This document shows positions 32,551-42,403 of a DNA stretch of 64,000 nt, in pieces. Under the pieces are notes generated by a model. That model saw only the letters and a program-made list of their open reading frames with translations. It did no database searches and was not told the origin of the DNA. Numbering within the stretch: position 1 is the stretch's first letter; the number at the start of each line of letters is the position of its first letter. This DNA comes from JAFCUW01 sp049897565 (GTDB taxonomy: Bacteria > Pseudomonadota > Gammaproteobacteria > Burkholderiales > Burkholderiaceae_D), in contig NZ_JAFCWM010000023.1 of the NCBI RefSeq assembly GCF_049897565.1, forward strand, positions 1 to 64,000, given 5' to 3'. Position numbers and translations under genes: made by a program.

Positions 32551-34155
32551 TCAGGTCAGCTGCAGTTTCGGTTCCATCGCGGCTGCCGGACGGCGGCGCC
32601 CGGCGGCCGGCGCGCTCGCCAGCTTGAAGCCGGCGGCGATGTTGGCCAGGCCCTGGGCCTGGTCTTCCAGGCTTGCTGCCGCCGCCGCCGCTTCTTCCAC
32701 CAGCGCCGCGTTCTGCTGCGTCACCTGGTCCATCTGGGCGATCGCCTCGTTGACCTGGTCGATGCCGATGCGCTGCTCTTTGCTCGCCGACGTGATCTCG
32801 GACATGATGTCGTTGACGCGGGCGACGCTGTCGACCACCTCGCGCATCGTCGTGCCGGCTTCCTGCACCAGCTTGGTGCCGATGTTGACCTGGCTGACCG
32901 AGTCGCCGATCAGGTCCTTGATTTCCTTGGCCGCGCTGGCCGAACGCTGCGCCAGCGAGCGTACTTCCGACGCAACCACCGCAAAGCCGCGCCCCTGTTC
33001 GCCGGCGCGCGCAGCTTCCACCGCCGCGTTCAGCGCGAGGATGTTGGTCTGGAAGGCGATGCCGTCGATGACGCCGATGATGTCGACAATCTTGCGCGAG
33101 GCGGCGTCGATCCGGCCCATCGTGTCGACCACCTTGTCGACGATGTTGCCGCCCTTTTCGGCCACGCTCGACGCGGTCAGCGCCAGCTGGTTGGCCTGCT
33201 CGGCGTTGTCGGCGTTCTGCCGCACCGTCGACGTCAGTTCTTCCATCGACGCCGCGGTCTCTTCGAGCGAACTGGCTTGCTGCTCGGTACGCGACGACAG
33301 GTCGAGGTTGCCGGCGGCGATTTCATTGGACGCGGTGGCGATCGAGCGGGTGCCCGACTGCACTTCCGACACTACCTTGAAGAGCGATTCGTTCATGCCT
33401 TTCAGGGCGCGCATCAGGTCGCCGATCTCGTCGCGCGGCGCCGCCTTGAAGACGGTGCTGAGGTCCCCGTTGGCGACCGTCTCGGCGACGTCGACCGCGG
33501 CGCGCAGTGGCTGCGTGATACTGCGGGTGATCAGGTAGGCGGCGAGGGTGCCGAGCAGCACCACCAGCGCGCCAAGCGCGACGAGCAGCTTGAACGAGCG
33601 CTCGCTGGACGACTCCAGCTCGAGCGCGAAGTCGTCGATCGACTTGCGCTGCAGCGACAGCAGGCTCTTTAGCTGGGCCGAATACAAGTCGGCCGCCGGC
33701 ATGAACGATTGGTTAAACTTGCGCACGCTGCCCTCGGCGTCGCCGGCCTTCTTGGCGTCCATCACCTCGACCTTGGCGGCCTGGTAGCGGGCGCGCTGGT
33801 CGAGAATCGACTTCAGCATCGCCTTTTCGCTGTCGTTGGTGAGCAGCGGCTCGATCTGCTTGACGAGCGTGCTGGTGCTGGTGACGCTGTCGGCGATCGG
33901 CTTGGCGAACACCGTCGACAGTGTTTCGTCGGTGCTGCGCGCGATCATCGCTGTGCGATTGATGGCGTTGTAAGTGTTGACGTACCAGTCGGAGACCAGG
34001 CGTTCCTTCTTCAGCGGCAGGTCGGTCATGCGGCTGGTCGCTTCGGTAGCGTCGCGGGCGGCGATCAGCGCAAACGTCGTCGAGGCGATCGACAGCAGCA
34101 GAACAAGGGCGAAGCCGACGGCCAGGCGCGAGCCGATTCGAATATTGGAAAACAT
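32551..34155 (-). CDS. Methyl-accepting chemotaxis protein
   Basis: 534 residues from ATG 34155 (MFSNIRIGSRLAVGF); an ATG four codons earlier (34167) is possible. N-terminal transmembrane segment, a periplasmic four-helix-bundle sensor of about 150 residues (4HB_MCP type), second transmembrane segment (LLVALGALVVLLGTLAAYLI), HAMP, and the signalling domain with hairpin tip region GIAFQTNILALNAAVEAARAGEQGRGFAVVASEVRSLAQRSA. The C-terminus (MEPKLQLT) lacks the NWETF receptor pentapeptide. The ligand is unknown; no che genes are adjacent. Confidence 0.92.
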   Translation of the reverse strand: MFSNIRIGSRLAVGFALVLLLSIASTTFALIAARDATEATSRMTDLPLKKERLVSDWYVNTYNAINRTAMIARSTDETLSTVFAKPIADSVTSTSTLVKQIEPLLTNDSEKAMLKSILDQRARYQAAKVEVMDAKKAGDAEGSVRKFNQSFMPAADLYSAQLKSLLSLQRKSIDDFALELESSSERSFKLLVALGALVVLLGTLAAYLITRSITQPLRAAVDVAETVANGDLSTVFKAAPRDEIGDLMRALKGMNESLFKVVSEVQSGTRSIATASNEIAAGNLDLSSRTEQQASSLEETAASMEELTSTVRQNADNAEQANQLALTASSVAEKGGNIVDKVVDTMGRIDAASRKIVDIIGVIDGIAFQTNILALNAAVEAARAGEQGRGFAVVASEVRSLAQRSASAAKEIKDLIGDSVSQVNIGTKLVQEAGTTMREVVDSVARVNDIMSEITSASKEQRIGIDQVNEAIAQMDQVTQQNAALVEEAAAAAASLEDQAQGLANIAAGFKLASAPAAGRRRPAAAMEPKLQLT

Positions 34156-34299
34156 TTTATGTACCATTCTTTAGTTAGATAATTGATACCACTTGGCGAT
34201 TATTATCCAACGACAGCTGTAAATGGCCTACTAATATCGGGTCAAGTGTTGTTTTAGGGAAACTTGCGTCATTGCCGCTCAGGACAGGGCGGCGAGGGT

Positions 34300-34325
34300 G
34301 CCAGGCCGGAGAGCTCCGGCCTGGC
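34300..34325. repeat. Perfect 12-bp-arm inverted repeat
   Basis: Arms GCCAGGCCGGAG and CTCCGGCCTGGC separated by two bases, 19 bases after the stop of the outer-membrane channel gene. It has the strength of a terminator stem but no T-tract on either strand. It may be a rho-assisted end or RNA-stabilising hairpin for the efflux operon. Confidence 0.6.
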
Positions 34326-34343
34326 GTGGCACATCACATCAGA

Positions 34344-35747
34344 TCAGCGTACCGGCTCGGTCCAGCCGCCGCCAAGAACGCGGTACAGCGTGACCTGGTT
34401 TTGCAGGCGCTGCAGATTGGCCTGCACCGCTGCCTGCTGGGCGCCAAACAGCGAGCGCTGCGCATCGAGCAGGTCGAGGTAGGACGACGCACCGGCGCGG
34501 TAGCGCAGGTCCGACAGCTTGAAGCGCTCCGCTTCAGCCGCCGCCACCGCACGCTGCGCGCGCAGCTGTTCGGCGAAGGTGGCCTGGCCGGCCAGCGCAT
34601 CCGACACTTCGCGGAACGCGACCTGGATGCTGCGCTCGTACTGGGCGACGGCGATATCGCGCGCGGCGCGCGCGCTGCCCAGGTTGGCCGTGTTGCGGCC
34701 ATAGTCGAAGATCGGCAGCACCGCCTGCGGCGCAAAAGTCCAGCCGAACGAGCCGCCCTTGAACAGGCCCGACAGCTCCGAGCTGGCGCTGCCGGCGGTG
34801 CCGGTGAGCGAAATGCGCGGGAAGAAGTTGGCCCGCGCGGCGCCGATGTTGGCGTTCGCGCCGATCAGCTGCTGCTCGGCGGCGCGGATGTCCGGCCGTA
34901 CCGACAGCAGGTCCGACGGCAGGCCGGCCGGCAGCTCCGACAGCGCCGTCTGCGCCAGCGTATTGCCGGCGGCGAGCGTGTCCGGCAGCGGTCCACCGAC
35001 CAGCAGTACCAGCACGTTGGCGTCCTGCGCGCGCTGGCGCTGCTGCTGCGCCAGCACCACGCGCGCCGTGTCGACCAGCGACAGCGCCTGCTGCAAGTCG
35101 AGGTTCGAGACGACGCCGTTGTCGTATTTGAGCCGGGTCAGCTTGAGCGATTCTTCGCGCGCGCCTAGCGTCTGGCGCGTCAGTTCGAGCAGCTCGTCGT
35201 CGGCCAGCACCGCCAGGTACGTATTGGCGACCGATGCCACCAGGCTGATCTGGGTGCTCTTGCGCGCTTCCTCGGTGGCGAGGAACTGCGCCAGCGCCGC
35301 CTCGGACAGGTTGCGCACGCGGCCGAACAGGTCCAGTTCGAACGCGCTGACGCCGAAGCCGGCGGAGTAGGTGCTGACGATGCTGTCGTTGGCGCCCGGC
35401 GCGCGGCTGCCGGAAACTGCTGCGGCGATCGTCGGCAACTGGTCGGCGCGGCGGATCTGGTACTGCGCGCGCGCCTGCTCGATATTCAGGATCGCCACGC
35501 GCAGGTCGCGGTTGTTGACCAGCGCCAGGTCGATCAGCTGCTTCAGGCGCGCGTCGGCGAAGAAGCGCTGCCACTCGATCTTGGCGGCCGCTTCGTTCGA
35601 GGCGCTGCTGTTGGCCATGGCGGGGAACGCCGCGGCCACCGGCGCCGCCGGCCGCTCATACCTGGGCGCGAGCGACATGCAGCCCGACAGCGCAAGCGCC
35701 ATCGTCAGCATCAGCGGCGTGGAACGGAGAGTCATTTTTGTCATCAT
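34344..35747 (-). CDS. RND efflux outer-membrane channel lipoprotein (OprM/NodT family)
   Basis: 467 residues with a lipoprotein signal (LMLTMALALSGC) and two OEP repeats containing the long helical hairpins (WQRFFADARLKQLIDLALVNNRDLRVAILNIEQARAQYQIRRADQLP and SVRPDIRAAEQQLIGANANIGAARANFFP). It forms the TolC-like exit duct of the efflux system. Its ATG overlaps the pump gene stop by 4 bases, so the three components are one operon. Confidence 0.93.
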   Translation of the reverse strand: MMTKMTLRSTPLMLTMALALSGCMSLAPRYERPAAPVAAAFPAMANSSASNEAAAKIEWQRFFADARLKQLIDLALVNNRDLRVAILNIEQARAQYQIRRADQLPTIAAAVSGSRAPGANDSIVSTYSAGFGVSAFELDLFGRVRNLSEAALAQFLATEEARKSTQISLVASVANTYLAVLADDELLELTRQTLGAREESLKLTRLKYDNGVVSNLDLQQALSLVDTARVVLAQQQRQRAQDANVLVLLVGGPLPDTLAAGNTLAQTALSELPAGLPSDLLSVRPDIRAAEQQLIGANANIGAARANFFPRISLTGTAGSASSELSGLFKGGSFGWTFAPQAVLPIFDYGRNTANLGSARAARDIAVAQYERSIQVAFREVSDALAGQATFAEQLRAQRAVAAAEAERFKLSDLRYRAGASSYLDLLDAQRSLFGAQQAAVQANLQRLQNQVTLYRVLGGGWTEPVR

Positions 35748-38700
35748 ATTTTTTCCTCGATTGCGGGCGCGGCGCCTTCTTGATGCGCATATTTCTTGCG
35801 CTGGCGGTCGCTGCCTTTGAATAGATTACGTACCACCACGAAGAACACCGGCACGAAAATGAGGCCAAGTGCGGTCGCGGTAACCATGCCGCCCATGACG
35901 CCGGTGCCGAGCGCGCGCTGGCCGGCCGAGCCGGCGCCGCTGGCGACTACCAGCGGCAGCACGCCAAGGATGAACGCCATCGACGTCATCAGGATCGGGC
36001 GGAAGCGCAGGTGGCAGGCGCGCAGCACCGCTTCCTTCAGCGGCACGCCCTGCGCCTGCAGGTCCTTGGCGAACTCGATGATCAGCACCGCGTTCTTGGC
36101 GCCCAGGCCAATGATGGTGATCAGGCCAAGCTTGAAGTAGACGTCGTTGGGCATGCCGCGCGCCGTGGCGGCCAGCAGCGCGCCGAGCACGCCGAGCGGC
36201 ACCACCAGCAGCACGGCGACCGGGATCGACCAGCTTTCGTACAGCGCGGCGAGCGCCAGGAACACGGCCAGCATCGCAAAGGCGAGCAGGATGAACACGG
36301 TCGAGCCGGACAGCTTTTCCTCGCGCGACTGGCCGGTCCACTCGAAACCGAAACCGGCCGGCAGCTGCGCGGCCAGGCGTTCCATCTCGTCGAGCGCCTG
36401 GCCGGTACTGTGGCCCGGCGCGGCGTCGCCCGACAGGCGCATCGTCGAATAACCGTTGTAGCGCACCGTCTGCATCGGGCCGGTCACCCAGCGGGTGGTG
36501 GCAAATGCCGACAGCGGCACCGGCTGGCCCTTGGCGTTCATCGCGTTCAGGCGCAGCAGGTCGTCCGGCTGCATGCGCGACGGCGCATCGGCCTGGACCA
36601 CCACGCGCTGCAGGCGGCCGGCGTTCGGGAAGTCGTTGATGTAGGCCGAACCGAGCGTCGTCGACAGCGCTGCGTTGACCGCGTCGAACGACACGCCAAG
36701 CGCGTTGGCCTTGTCGCGGTCGATGTCGAGCTGCACCTGCGGCGCGTCTTCCAGTCCCTCAGGACGCACGCCGGTGAGGATCTTGCTCTGGCTGGCCATG
36801 CCCATCATCTGGTTGCGCGCGGCGAGCAGCGCGTCGCGTCCGAGTCCACCGCGGTCCTGCAGGCGGAACGAGAAGCCGGTGCCGCGTCCGAGTTCAGGAA
36901 TCGGCGGCGGCGAGAGGGCGAACACGAACGAGTCGCGCTGGCGACTCATGGCGCCGGTGATGCGGTTGGCCACATCCTGCGCGCCCTGGCCAGGACCGGA
37001 ACGGTCCTTCCAGTCCTTCAGTGGAATGAAGGCGAGCGCCACGTTCTGGCCCTGGCCGGAGAAGTTGAAGCCGACCACGCCGACCATGTTGGCCACTTCC
37101 GGCTGCTTCATGATGAACGCTTCGGCGTCGGCCAGCACACGGCTGGTGCGCTGCGTGGTGGCGCCGGCGGGCAGCTGGATGTTGGCGATGATGTAGCCCT
37201 GGTCTTCGTTCGGCAGGAACGACGACGGCATGCGGATGAACATCAGCGCGACGACGCCGATCACCAGCACGAACGACAGCAGCGCGCGGCCGGTTCTGCC
37301 CAGCGTGGCGGCCACAAAGCCTTCGTAGTTCTTGGCAGTGCGGGTGAAGCCGCGGTTGAACCAGCCGAAGAAACCGGTCTTGGCGTGGCCGTGGCCTTTT
37401 TCCACAGGCTTGAGGAAGTGGGCGCACAGGGCCGGCGTCAGCGACAGCGCCATGAAGGCGGAGAACAAGATTGCCGACACCATCACCGCCGAGAACTGGC
37501 GGTAGATGTTACCGACCGCGCCGGCGAAGAACGCCAGCGGCACGAACACCGACATCAGCACTACCGTCACGCCGATGATGGCGCCGGAGATCTGGCCCAT
37601 CGCCTTGCGCGTCGCTTCGAGCGGCGGCAAGCCTTCCTCGCTCATGATGCGCTCGACGTTTTCGACCACCACGATGGCGTCATCGACGACGATACCGATC
37701 ACCAGCACCATGCCGAACATGGTCAGCACGTTGATCGAGAAGCCAAGCGCCAGCAGCGCGCCGAGCGAGCCGAGCAGCGCGACCGGCACGACGATGGTCG
37801 GGATGATGGTGTAGCGGAAGTTCTGCAGGAACAGGAACATCACCAGGAACACCAGCACGATCGCTTCGGCCAGCGTTTCGACCACTTGCTTGATCGAGAT
37901 GTCGACAAAGCGCGAGCTGTCGAATGGGATCGCATACTTGACGCCGGGCGGGAAATACTTCGACAGTTCTGCCATGCGCTTCTTGACCAGCGTGGCCGTC
38001 TCGAGCGCGTTGCCCGACGACGACAGCTGGATGCCGATGCCGGTCGACGGCTTGCCGTTCAGTCGCGCCGCGGTGGCATAACTCTGGCCGCCGATTTCGA
38101 TGCGGGCGACGTCGCGCAGCCGCACGGTCGAGCCGTCCGGATTGGCACGCAGCACGATGTTGCCGAACTGCTCGACCGAGGTGAGCTGGCCGGTGACGAC
38201 GACGGTGGCTGAAATGGTCTGGCCCGCTTCGAGCGGCAGGTCGCCGATCGAGCCGGACGCCACTTGCGCGTTCTGCGTGCGGATCGCCGCGTTGACGTCG
38301 TTCGGCGACAGGCTGAAGCCTTGCAGCTTGGCCGGATCGATCCAGACGCGCATCGCTTTTTCGGTGCCGAACAGCTGGGCCTGGCCGACGCCCTTGATGC
38401 GCTGGATTTCAGGCAGCACGGTGCGCGAGGCGTAGTCGCCGAGCGCGATCGGGTCCCATTTCGGGTCGTCCGACGACAGGATGGTAAACATCAGGAAGTT
38501 CGCGCGGGCCTGGTCGACCCGCACGCCTTGCTGCACCACCGCCTGCGGCAGGCGCGGGGACGCGCGGCCGAGCCGGTTCTGCACGTCGACCTGGGCCAGC
38601 TCCGGATTGGTGCCGGTCTCGAACGACAAGGTCAGCGAGCCGGTGCCGTTGGCCTGGCTGATCGACTCCATGTAGATCAGGCCGGGCGAGCCGTTCATTT

Positions 38701-38902
38701 CGCGTTCGATGACGCTGATGACGCTGTCTTCGAGCGTCTGGGCGGACGCGCCCGGATAGGCGGCGCTGACCACGATGGACGGCGGCGCGACGGTAGGGTA
38801 CTGGGCGACTGGCAACTGGGTAATTGCCACGCCGCCCACCACCATGATGAACAATGCGATCACCCATGCAAAAATCGGGCGGTCAATAAAAAAGCGAGCC
38901 AT
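35744..38902 (-). CDS. RND multidrug efflux pump, AcrB/MexB type (HAE1)
   Basis: 1052 residues, full length. It begins MARFFIDRPIFAWVIALFIMVVGGVAI and has 12 predicted membrane segments and two large periplasmic loops. Proton-relay residues are visible: the DD pair in GIVVDDAIVVVENVERIM and Lys in GLGAKNAVLIIEFAKDL. It exports amphiphilic drugs, dyes and solvents using the proton gradient. Located between the adaptor (21 bases upstream) and the channel gene. The spectrum cannot be predicted. Confidence 0.96.
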   Translation of the reverse strand: MARFFIDRPIFAWVIALFIMVVGGVAITQLPVAQYPTVAPPSIVVSAAYPGASAQTLEDSVISVIEREMNGSPGLIYMESISQANGTGSLTLSFETGTNPELAQVDVQNRLGRASPRLPQAVVQQGVRVDQARANFLMFTILSSDDPKWDPIALGDYASRTVLPEIQRIKGVGQAQLFGTEKAMRVWIDPAKLQGFSLSPNDVNAAIRTQNAQVASGSIGDLPLEAGQTISATVVVTGQLTSVEQFGNIVLRANPDGSTVRLRDVARIEIGGQSYATAARLNGKPSTGIGIQLSSSGNALETATLVKKRMAELSKYFPPGVKYAIPFDSSRFVDISIKQVVETLAEAIVLVFLVMFLFLQNFRYTIIPTIVVPVALLGSLGALLALGFSINVLTMFGMVLVIGIVVDDAIVVVENVERIMSEEGLPPLEATRKAMGQISGAIIGVTVVLMSVFVPLAFFAGAVGNIYRQFSAVMVSAILFSAFMALSLTPALCAHFLKPVEKGHGHAKTGFFGWFNRGFTRTAKNYEGFVAATLGRTGRALLSFVLVIGVVALMFIRMPSSFLPNEDQGYIIANIQLPAGATTQRTSRVLADAEAFIMKQPEVANMVGVVGFNFSGQGQNVALAFIPLKDWKDRSGPGQGAQDVANRITGAMSRQRDSFVFALSPPPIPELGRGTGFSFRLQDRGGLGRDALLAARNQMMGMASQSKILTGVRPEGLEDAPQVQLDIDRDKANALGVSFDAVNAALSTTLGSAYINDFPNAGRLQRVVVQADAPSRMQPDDLLRLNAMNAKGQPVPLSAFATTRWVTGPMQTVRYNGYSTMRLSGDAAPGHSTGQALDEMERLAAQLPAGFGFEWTGQSREEKLSGSTVFILLAFAMLAVFLALAALYESWSIPVAVLLVVPLGVLGALLAATARGMPNDVYFKLGLITIIGLGAKNAVLIIEFAKDLQAQGVPLKEAVLRACHLRFRPILMTSMAFILGVLPLVVASGAGSAGQRALGTGVMGGMVTATALGLIFVPVFFVVVRNLFKGSDRQRKKYAHQEGAAPAIEEKI

Positions 38903-38923
38903 GAAGGGATTCCTGTAAATTTA

Positions 38924-40120
38924 TTAACGACTGGCGGCAGGCGCGGCGGCTGGTGCGGCAGCGACGGCGGTCGCCGTTGCTGTCCATGGCACGGCCTTGA
39001 CCGGGGCGCCCGGCACCATCATCTTCTGGAAGCCATCGACGACGACTTGCTCGCCTGGTTTGAGCCCTTCGAGGACGATCCAGTTCGCGCCTTGTTGCGA
39101 ACCGATCTTGATCGGGCGCGGTGCCGGCTTGCCGTCGGCGCCGACGACGATGACGGTGTCGCCCTGGGTGCCGCGGGTAACTGCCTGTTGCGGCACGAAG
39201 ATCGCCGCCGGCAGCTCAGCCTGCGACAGGCGCACGCGCACATATTGGCCCGGCAACAGCAGGCCGTCCTGGTTGGCCACTTCGGCGCGCAAGGTGACCT
39301 GTCCCGAGGTCGGGTCCACCGTCACGTCGGAAAACAGCAGCTTGCCTTTGCGCGGCAGTTCGGCGCCGTCTTCCATCAGCACGGTGACCGGCAGAGCGCC
39401 GCCGAGCTTGCTGCCGGCGTTCTTGCGCAGGCGCTGCAGGTCGGTGGCCGACTGGGTAATGTTCAGGTACACGGTGCTGGTCTGCTGGATCACCGCCAGC
39501 TGGGTCGCCTCGGTGGCGCTGACGAGCGCGCCTTCGGTGACCAGCGCGCGGCCGATGCGCCCGGCAATCGGCGCCTGCACGTTGGCGTAGCCGGTGTTGA
39601 TCTGGGCGATCTGCAACGCCGCGCGCTGCGCCGCGACGTCCGCTTCCGCCGATTTCTGGGCAGCGACGATATTGACGTATTCCTGCTTGCTGACGGCGTT
39701 CGCCTCGACCAGCGGCTTGTAGCGCGCGGCCTGGGTGGCGGCCTGGTGCAGGTTTGCTTCGGCCTTGCCGACGTTGGCGCGGGCGCTGTTGAGCGCGGCC
39801 TGGTACGGCGCCGGATCGATCTGGAACAGCGTCTGGCCCGCCTTGACTTCGCTGCCTTCCTGGAACGTGCGCTTGAGCACGACGCCGTTGACGCGGGCGC
39901 GGACCTGGGCCACGCGCACCGGCTCGACGCGCGCCGGCAGCTCGGTCTGCAGCGCGACCGGTTCAAATTTTGTGACGATGACGCCGACTTCAGGCGCCGG
40001 CCGGGCGCCGCCGGGTGCGGCAGCGTCTTTCGGGCCGCAAGCGGTCAGGGCGGCCAGTGCCGCGAGGGTACAGACGGCGATGCGCGTCATGGACAAAGTG
40101 GAGGGGTGGGCGTGGCGCAT
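38924..40120 (-). CDS. RND efflux periplasmic adaptor, AcrA/MexA type
   Basis: 398 residues from ATG 40120, with AAGGA ten bases upstream; the longer frame to 40183 has no signal. Lipoprotein signal (LAALAALTAC), lipoyl/hairpin region (VRARVNGVVLKRTFQEGSEVKAGQTLFQIDPAPYQAALNSARANVGKAEANL), beta-barrel domain and membrane-proximal domain. It links pump and outer-membrane channel. First gene of the operon, divergent from the TetR regulator with a likely operator between them. Confidence 0.93.
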   Translation of the reverse strand: MRHAHPSTLSMTRIAVCTLAALAALTACGPKDAAAPGGARPAPEVGVIVTKFEPVALQTELPARVEPVRVAQVRARVNGVVLKRTFQEGSEVKAGQTLFQIDPAPYQAALNSARANVGKAEANLHQAATQAARYKPLVEANAVSKQEYVNIVAAQKSAEADVAAQRAALQIAQINTGYANVQAPIAGRIGRALVTEGALVSATEATQLAVIQQTSTVYLNITQSATDLQRLRKNAGSKLGGALPVTVLMEDGAELPRKGKLLFSDVTVDPTSGQVTLRAEVANQDGLLLPGQYVRVRLSQAELPAAIFVPQQAVTRGTQGDTVIVVGADGKPAPRPIKIGSQQGANWIVLEGLKPGEQVVVDGFQKMMVPGAPVKAVPWTATATAVAAAPAAAPAASR

Positions 40121-40197
40121 TGCGGGTGCATCCTTATGGTATCGGCGGGGCAGGCACCGGATAGGCGCCCGCATCGCTGGCATTTGTCGAATTTGAT

Positions 40198-40219
40198 ATA
40201 TACTATCACGACTGTATGT
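40198..40219. promoter_or_regulatory. Candidate TetR-regulator operator
   Basis: Imperfect inverted repeat ATATAC-N10-GTATGT in the 135-base divergent region between the adaptor gene and the TetR gene. The position and the ACATAC-like arms fit AcrR/TtgR-type operators, but the assignment rests on one site only. Confidence 0.4.
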
Positions 40220-40255
40220 TAAGCGTTGCAGGGCCCCAAGAACGAAAGGATGTCG

Positions 40256-40870
40256 ATGGCACGCAGGACCAAGGAAGATGCGTTGGCGACTCGCGACAGC
40301 ATTTTAGATGCGGCGGAGAAGTTGTTCGTAAAGCAGGGGGTGTCAGGGACGACCCTGCAGCATATCGCAACGGCGGCGGGCGTGACGCGCGGCGCAATCT
40401 ACTGGCACTTCCTCGACAAGGGCGCGATGTTCAACGCCATGATGGAACGGGTCAAGATGCCGCTCGAGTCAGCCATGCTGCGCGAGGAGGCCAACGCGGC
40501 CGATCCGCTCGAAGCACTGCGCGAGAACGTGATGTGCGTGTTTCGGGTGACGGTGACGGACCCGAAGGCGCGCGCGGTGTTCGAGATTGCGACGCTGAAA
40601 CTGGAATTTACCGATGAACTGAACGCGGTGCGGGAACGCCGGCAGCAGAATCAGCAGGCGTGGATGGATCGCGCGGAAGCGCGTGTTCGCCAGGCCAAGG
40701 CGAACGGTCAGGTAAGCGGCGACGTCGACCCTTACGCGGTGGCGCTGGGGTTATGGGCGATCGTCGACGGCCTGCTGCGCGCCTGGCTGCTGGACCAGCA
40801 GGCGTTCGATCTGGCTGCGTTGGGCGCACGGATCGTCGATACCCACCTGCGATCGATCCGCGCACCGTAG
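40256..40870 (+). CDS. TetR/AcrR-family transcriptional repressor of the RND operon
   Basis: 204 residues: N-terminal helix-turn-helix (RDSILDAAEKLFVKQGVSGTTLQHIATAAGVTRGAIYWHFLDKGAMFNAMM) and a TtgR/AcrR-like C-terminal ligand domain. Start ATG 40256 (MARRTKEDA) has AAAGG at ideal distance; earlier ATGs at 40226 and 40250 are less likely. Divergent orientation to the efflux operon suggests it represses that operon and itself and is released by pump substrates. Confidence 0.9.
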   Translation: MARRTKEDALATRDSILDAAEKLFVKQGVSGTTLQHIATAAGVTRGAIYWHFLDKGAMFNAMMERVKMPLESAMLREEANAADPLEALRENVMCVFRVTVTDPKARAVFEIATLKLEFTDELNAVRERRQQNQQAWMDRAEARVRQAKANGQVSGDVDPYAVALGLWAIVDGLLRAWLLDQQAFDLAALGARIVDTHLRSIRAP

Positions 40871-40932
40871 CAGTGCAGCGGCCGCACGGGCGCGGAGAAT
40901 CTAGTGCAACACAAGCGGGCAGCGCCTGCACA

Positions 40933-41514
40933 CTACGCGTCGCATTTTTTCAGATTCAGGTGATAGACCATTGCCGCCCCCACACCATCGCTGGTGTCGA
41001 GCGATGCCATTGCCTCGCCGCCAGCAGTGAGCGCCAGGGCGATAGTGATGTCGAGCTTGGCGCCGGCGCCGCATCCGACCCGCTTCATCTGCCCTGCGCC
41101 GAGGTTTTCAGAAAACAGATAGTCGCCGTCGTGCGCGCCCTTGACCTTGCGCCGGAACACGCGGCCCTGCTCATTGCCGTGCGGGCTCAGCGCATAGCGG
41201 ACCTCGAGGGACGCTTGCTCGTTCGCCGCGAGCTTGGCAAATCCGCGGTAGTCCACCTTGTACACGCCCAGCGACATATTGGCCGGGAGCATCAGCGGAT
41301 GTTCAATATGGCACAGCCTGCTCACGGTGCCGCCGGCGGCCGATGCGGCGCCGCCGCCGTCGAGGTGGAACTTGTCGAACAAGATGCTGAGGGTGGTATG
41401 GTCGGGGGAGACGACCACCGAATAACTGCCCTGAGGACAACCATCCTGCGCCGCCTGCGCCGGTAGCGCAAATACTGCACCACATGCCAGCAACATCGCT
41501 ATTTTCGACCTCAT
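40933..41514 (-). CDS. DUF4360-family secreted protein (paralogue 2)
   Basis: 193 residues from ATG 41514 with a signal peptide (MRSKIAMLLACGAVFALPAQAAQ). DUF4360 features: GCPQGSYSVVVSPDHTTLSILFDKF, a Cys in SRLCHIEHPL, VDYRGFAKL, GCGAG and a C-terminal KKCDA. The four conserved Cys probably form two disulfides in an extracytoplasmic beta-rich fold. The function of the family is unknown. It is a tandem paralogue of the gene 58 bases upstream and shares its order of motifs. Confidence 0.8.
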   Translation of the reverse strand: MRSKIAMLLACGAVFALPAQAAQDGCPQGSYSVVVSPDHTTLSILFDKFHLDGGGAASAAGGTVSRLCHIEHPLMLPANMSLGVYKVDYRGFAKLAANEQASLEVRYALSPHGNEQGRVFRRKVKGAHDGDYLFSENLGAGQMKRVGCGAGAKLDITIALALTAGGEAMASLDTSDGVGAAMVYHLNLKKCDA

Positions 41515-41572
41515 GGTGATCCTCCTGGTCGTGAATGTGGCCCGCGCGGGGGCCAACCGGATCGGCAGCTGA

Positions 41573-42169
41573 TCAGCTGCCGCACTTGCGCCATTGCAGC
41601 TGGTAAATGATGCCGGCATTGACGTCCTGCGAATCGATCGAGGAAACCGCTTCTTTATTGGCAGAGGTCTGCACCTTCATGCTCGAATTGGTCCGCAAGT
41701 TGACGTCGGCGCCGCATCCGGACCAGACCATCGACTCGGCGACCAATTCGTTGTTGATCAGGTAGTCCTCGTCGAGCACGCCGCGGAAGCTGCGCGTAAA
41801 TGCGGGGCCCCTGGTGCCGGCGAAGAAGTATTCGACATTGAACTGCGACGACGCCATTGCCGGCAATCGGTTAAAGCCGCGGTAGTCGATCTTCATCACC
41901 GCAACGCTCATCCCTTGCGGCACGTGCACGGGAATGGCGATGTTGCAGCTCTTGCGATCGAAGCTCTTGCCGGTGGTGCCACCGACGGCGACCTGGTACT
42001 GATCGAACAGCAGGCTTAGGGATTTGGCGTCCGGGCTAAGGGTGGCCGACACGGATCCTGAAGGGCAACCGGTGCCGCCGTAACCAGGCGTGCCAAGAGA
42101 AATGTCATTCGCCGCGAACGCCGGGGCCGAAAGGATGAGGGCTGAGAATACGAAAACACCTGATTTCAT
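41573..42169 (-). CDS. DUF4360-family secreted protein (paralogue 1)
   Basis: 198 residues with signal peptide (MKSGVFVFSALILSAPAFAAN). Motifs parallel the downstream copy: GCPSGSVSATLSPDAKSLSLLFDQYQV, KSCNIAIPVHVPQGMS, IDYRGFNRLP, GCGADVNLR and C-terminal RKCGS. The two proteins differ widely in sequence between these anchors, so duplication is old or the second was acquired separately. No regulatory or enzyme gene is coupled, and no function is known. Confidence 0.82.
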   Translation of the reverse strand: MKSGVFVFSALILSAPAFAANDISLGTPGYGGTGCPSGSVSATLSPDAKSLSLLFDQYQVAVGGTTGKSFDRKSCNIAIPVHVPQGMSVAVMKIDYRGFNRLPAMASSQFNVEYFFAGTRGPAFTRSFRGVLDEDYLINNELVAESMVWSGCGADVNLRTNSSMKVQTSANKEAVSSIDSQDVNAGIIYQLQWRKCGS

Positions 42170-42403
42170 GGAAATCTCCTTGAGAGGATGAACTGCGGAA
42201 GGCTATCGCGCCTGGCTTCAACCTGCGGTTGAGCCGAGTGCGTGGAGGAACAATAGCCGCCGAGACATATCTCAGGTGTATTTCGCGTGTGTCATCTGTA
42301 AGCGTTGGTAAATACATCCGTGCTGCAGACGACGCCAGAGTGCAGCTCGCGCCGTATCGCCATGCATGCAAGCTGGCCTTGCCAGCTGCACGTGACGCTC
42401 GCG

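Noticed and set aside
34168..34343. Possible sigma28 promoter for the chemoreceptor (TAAAACAA ... CCCGATAT)
   Set aside because: Both half-elements look right but the spacing is 7 bases instead of 11, so it was not called.
36011..38212. 733-codon plus-strand frame opposite the RND pump
   Set aside because: His/Asp/Arg-rich antisense artefact; no signal, domain or ribosome-binding support.
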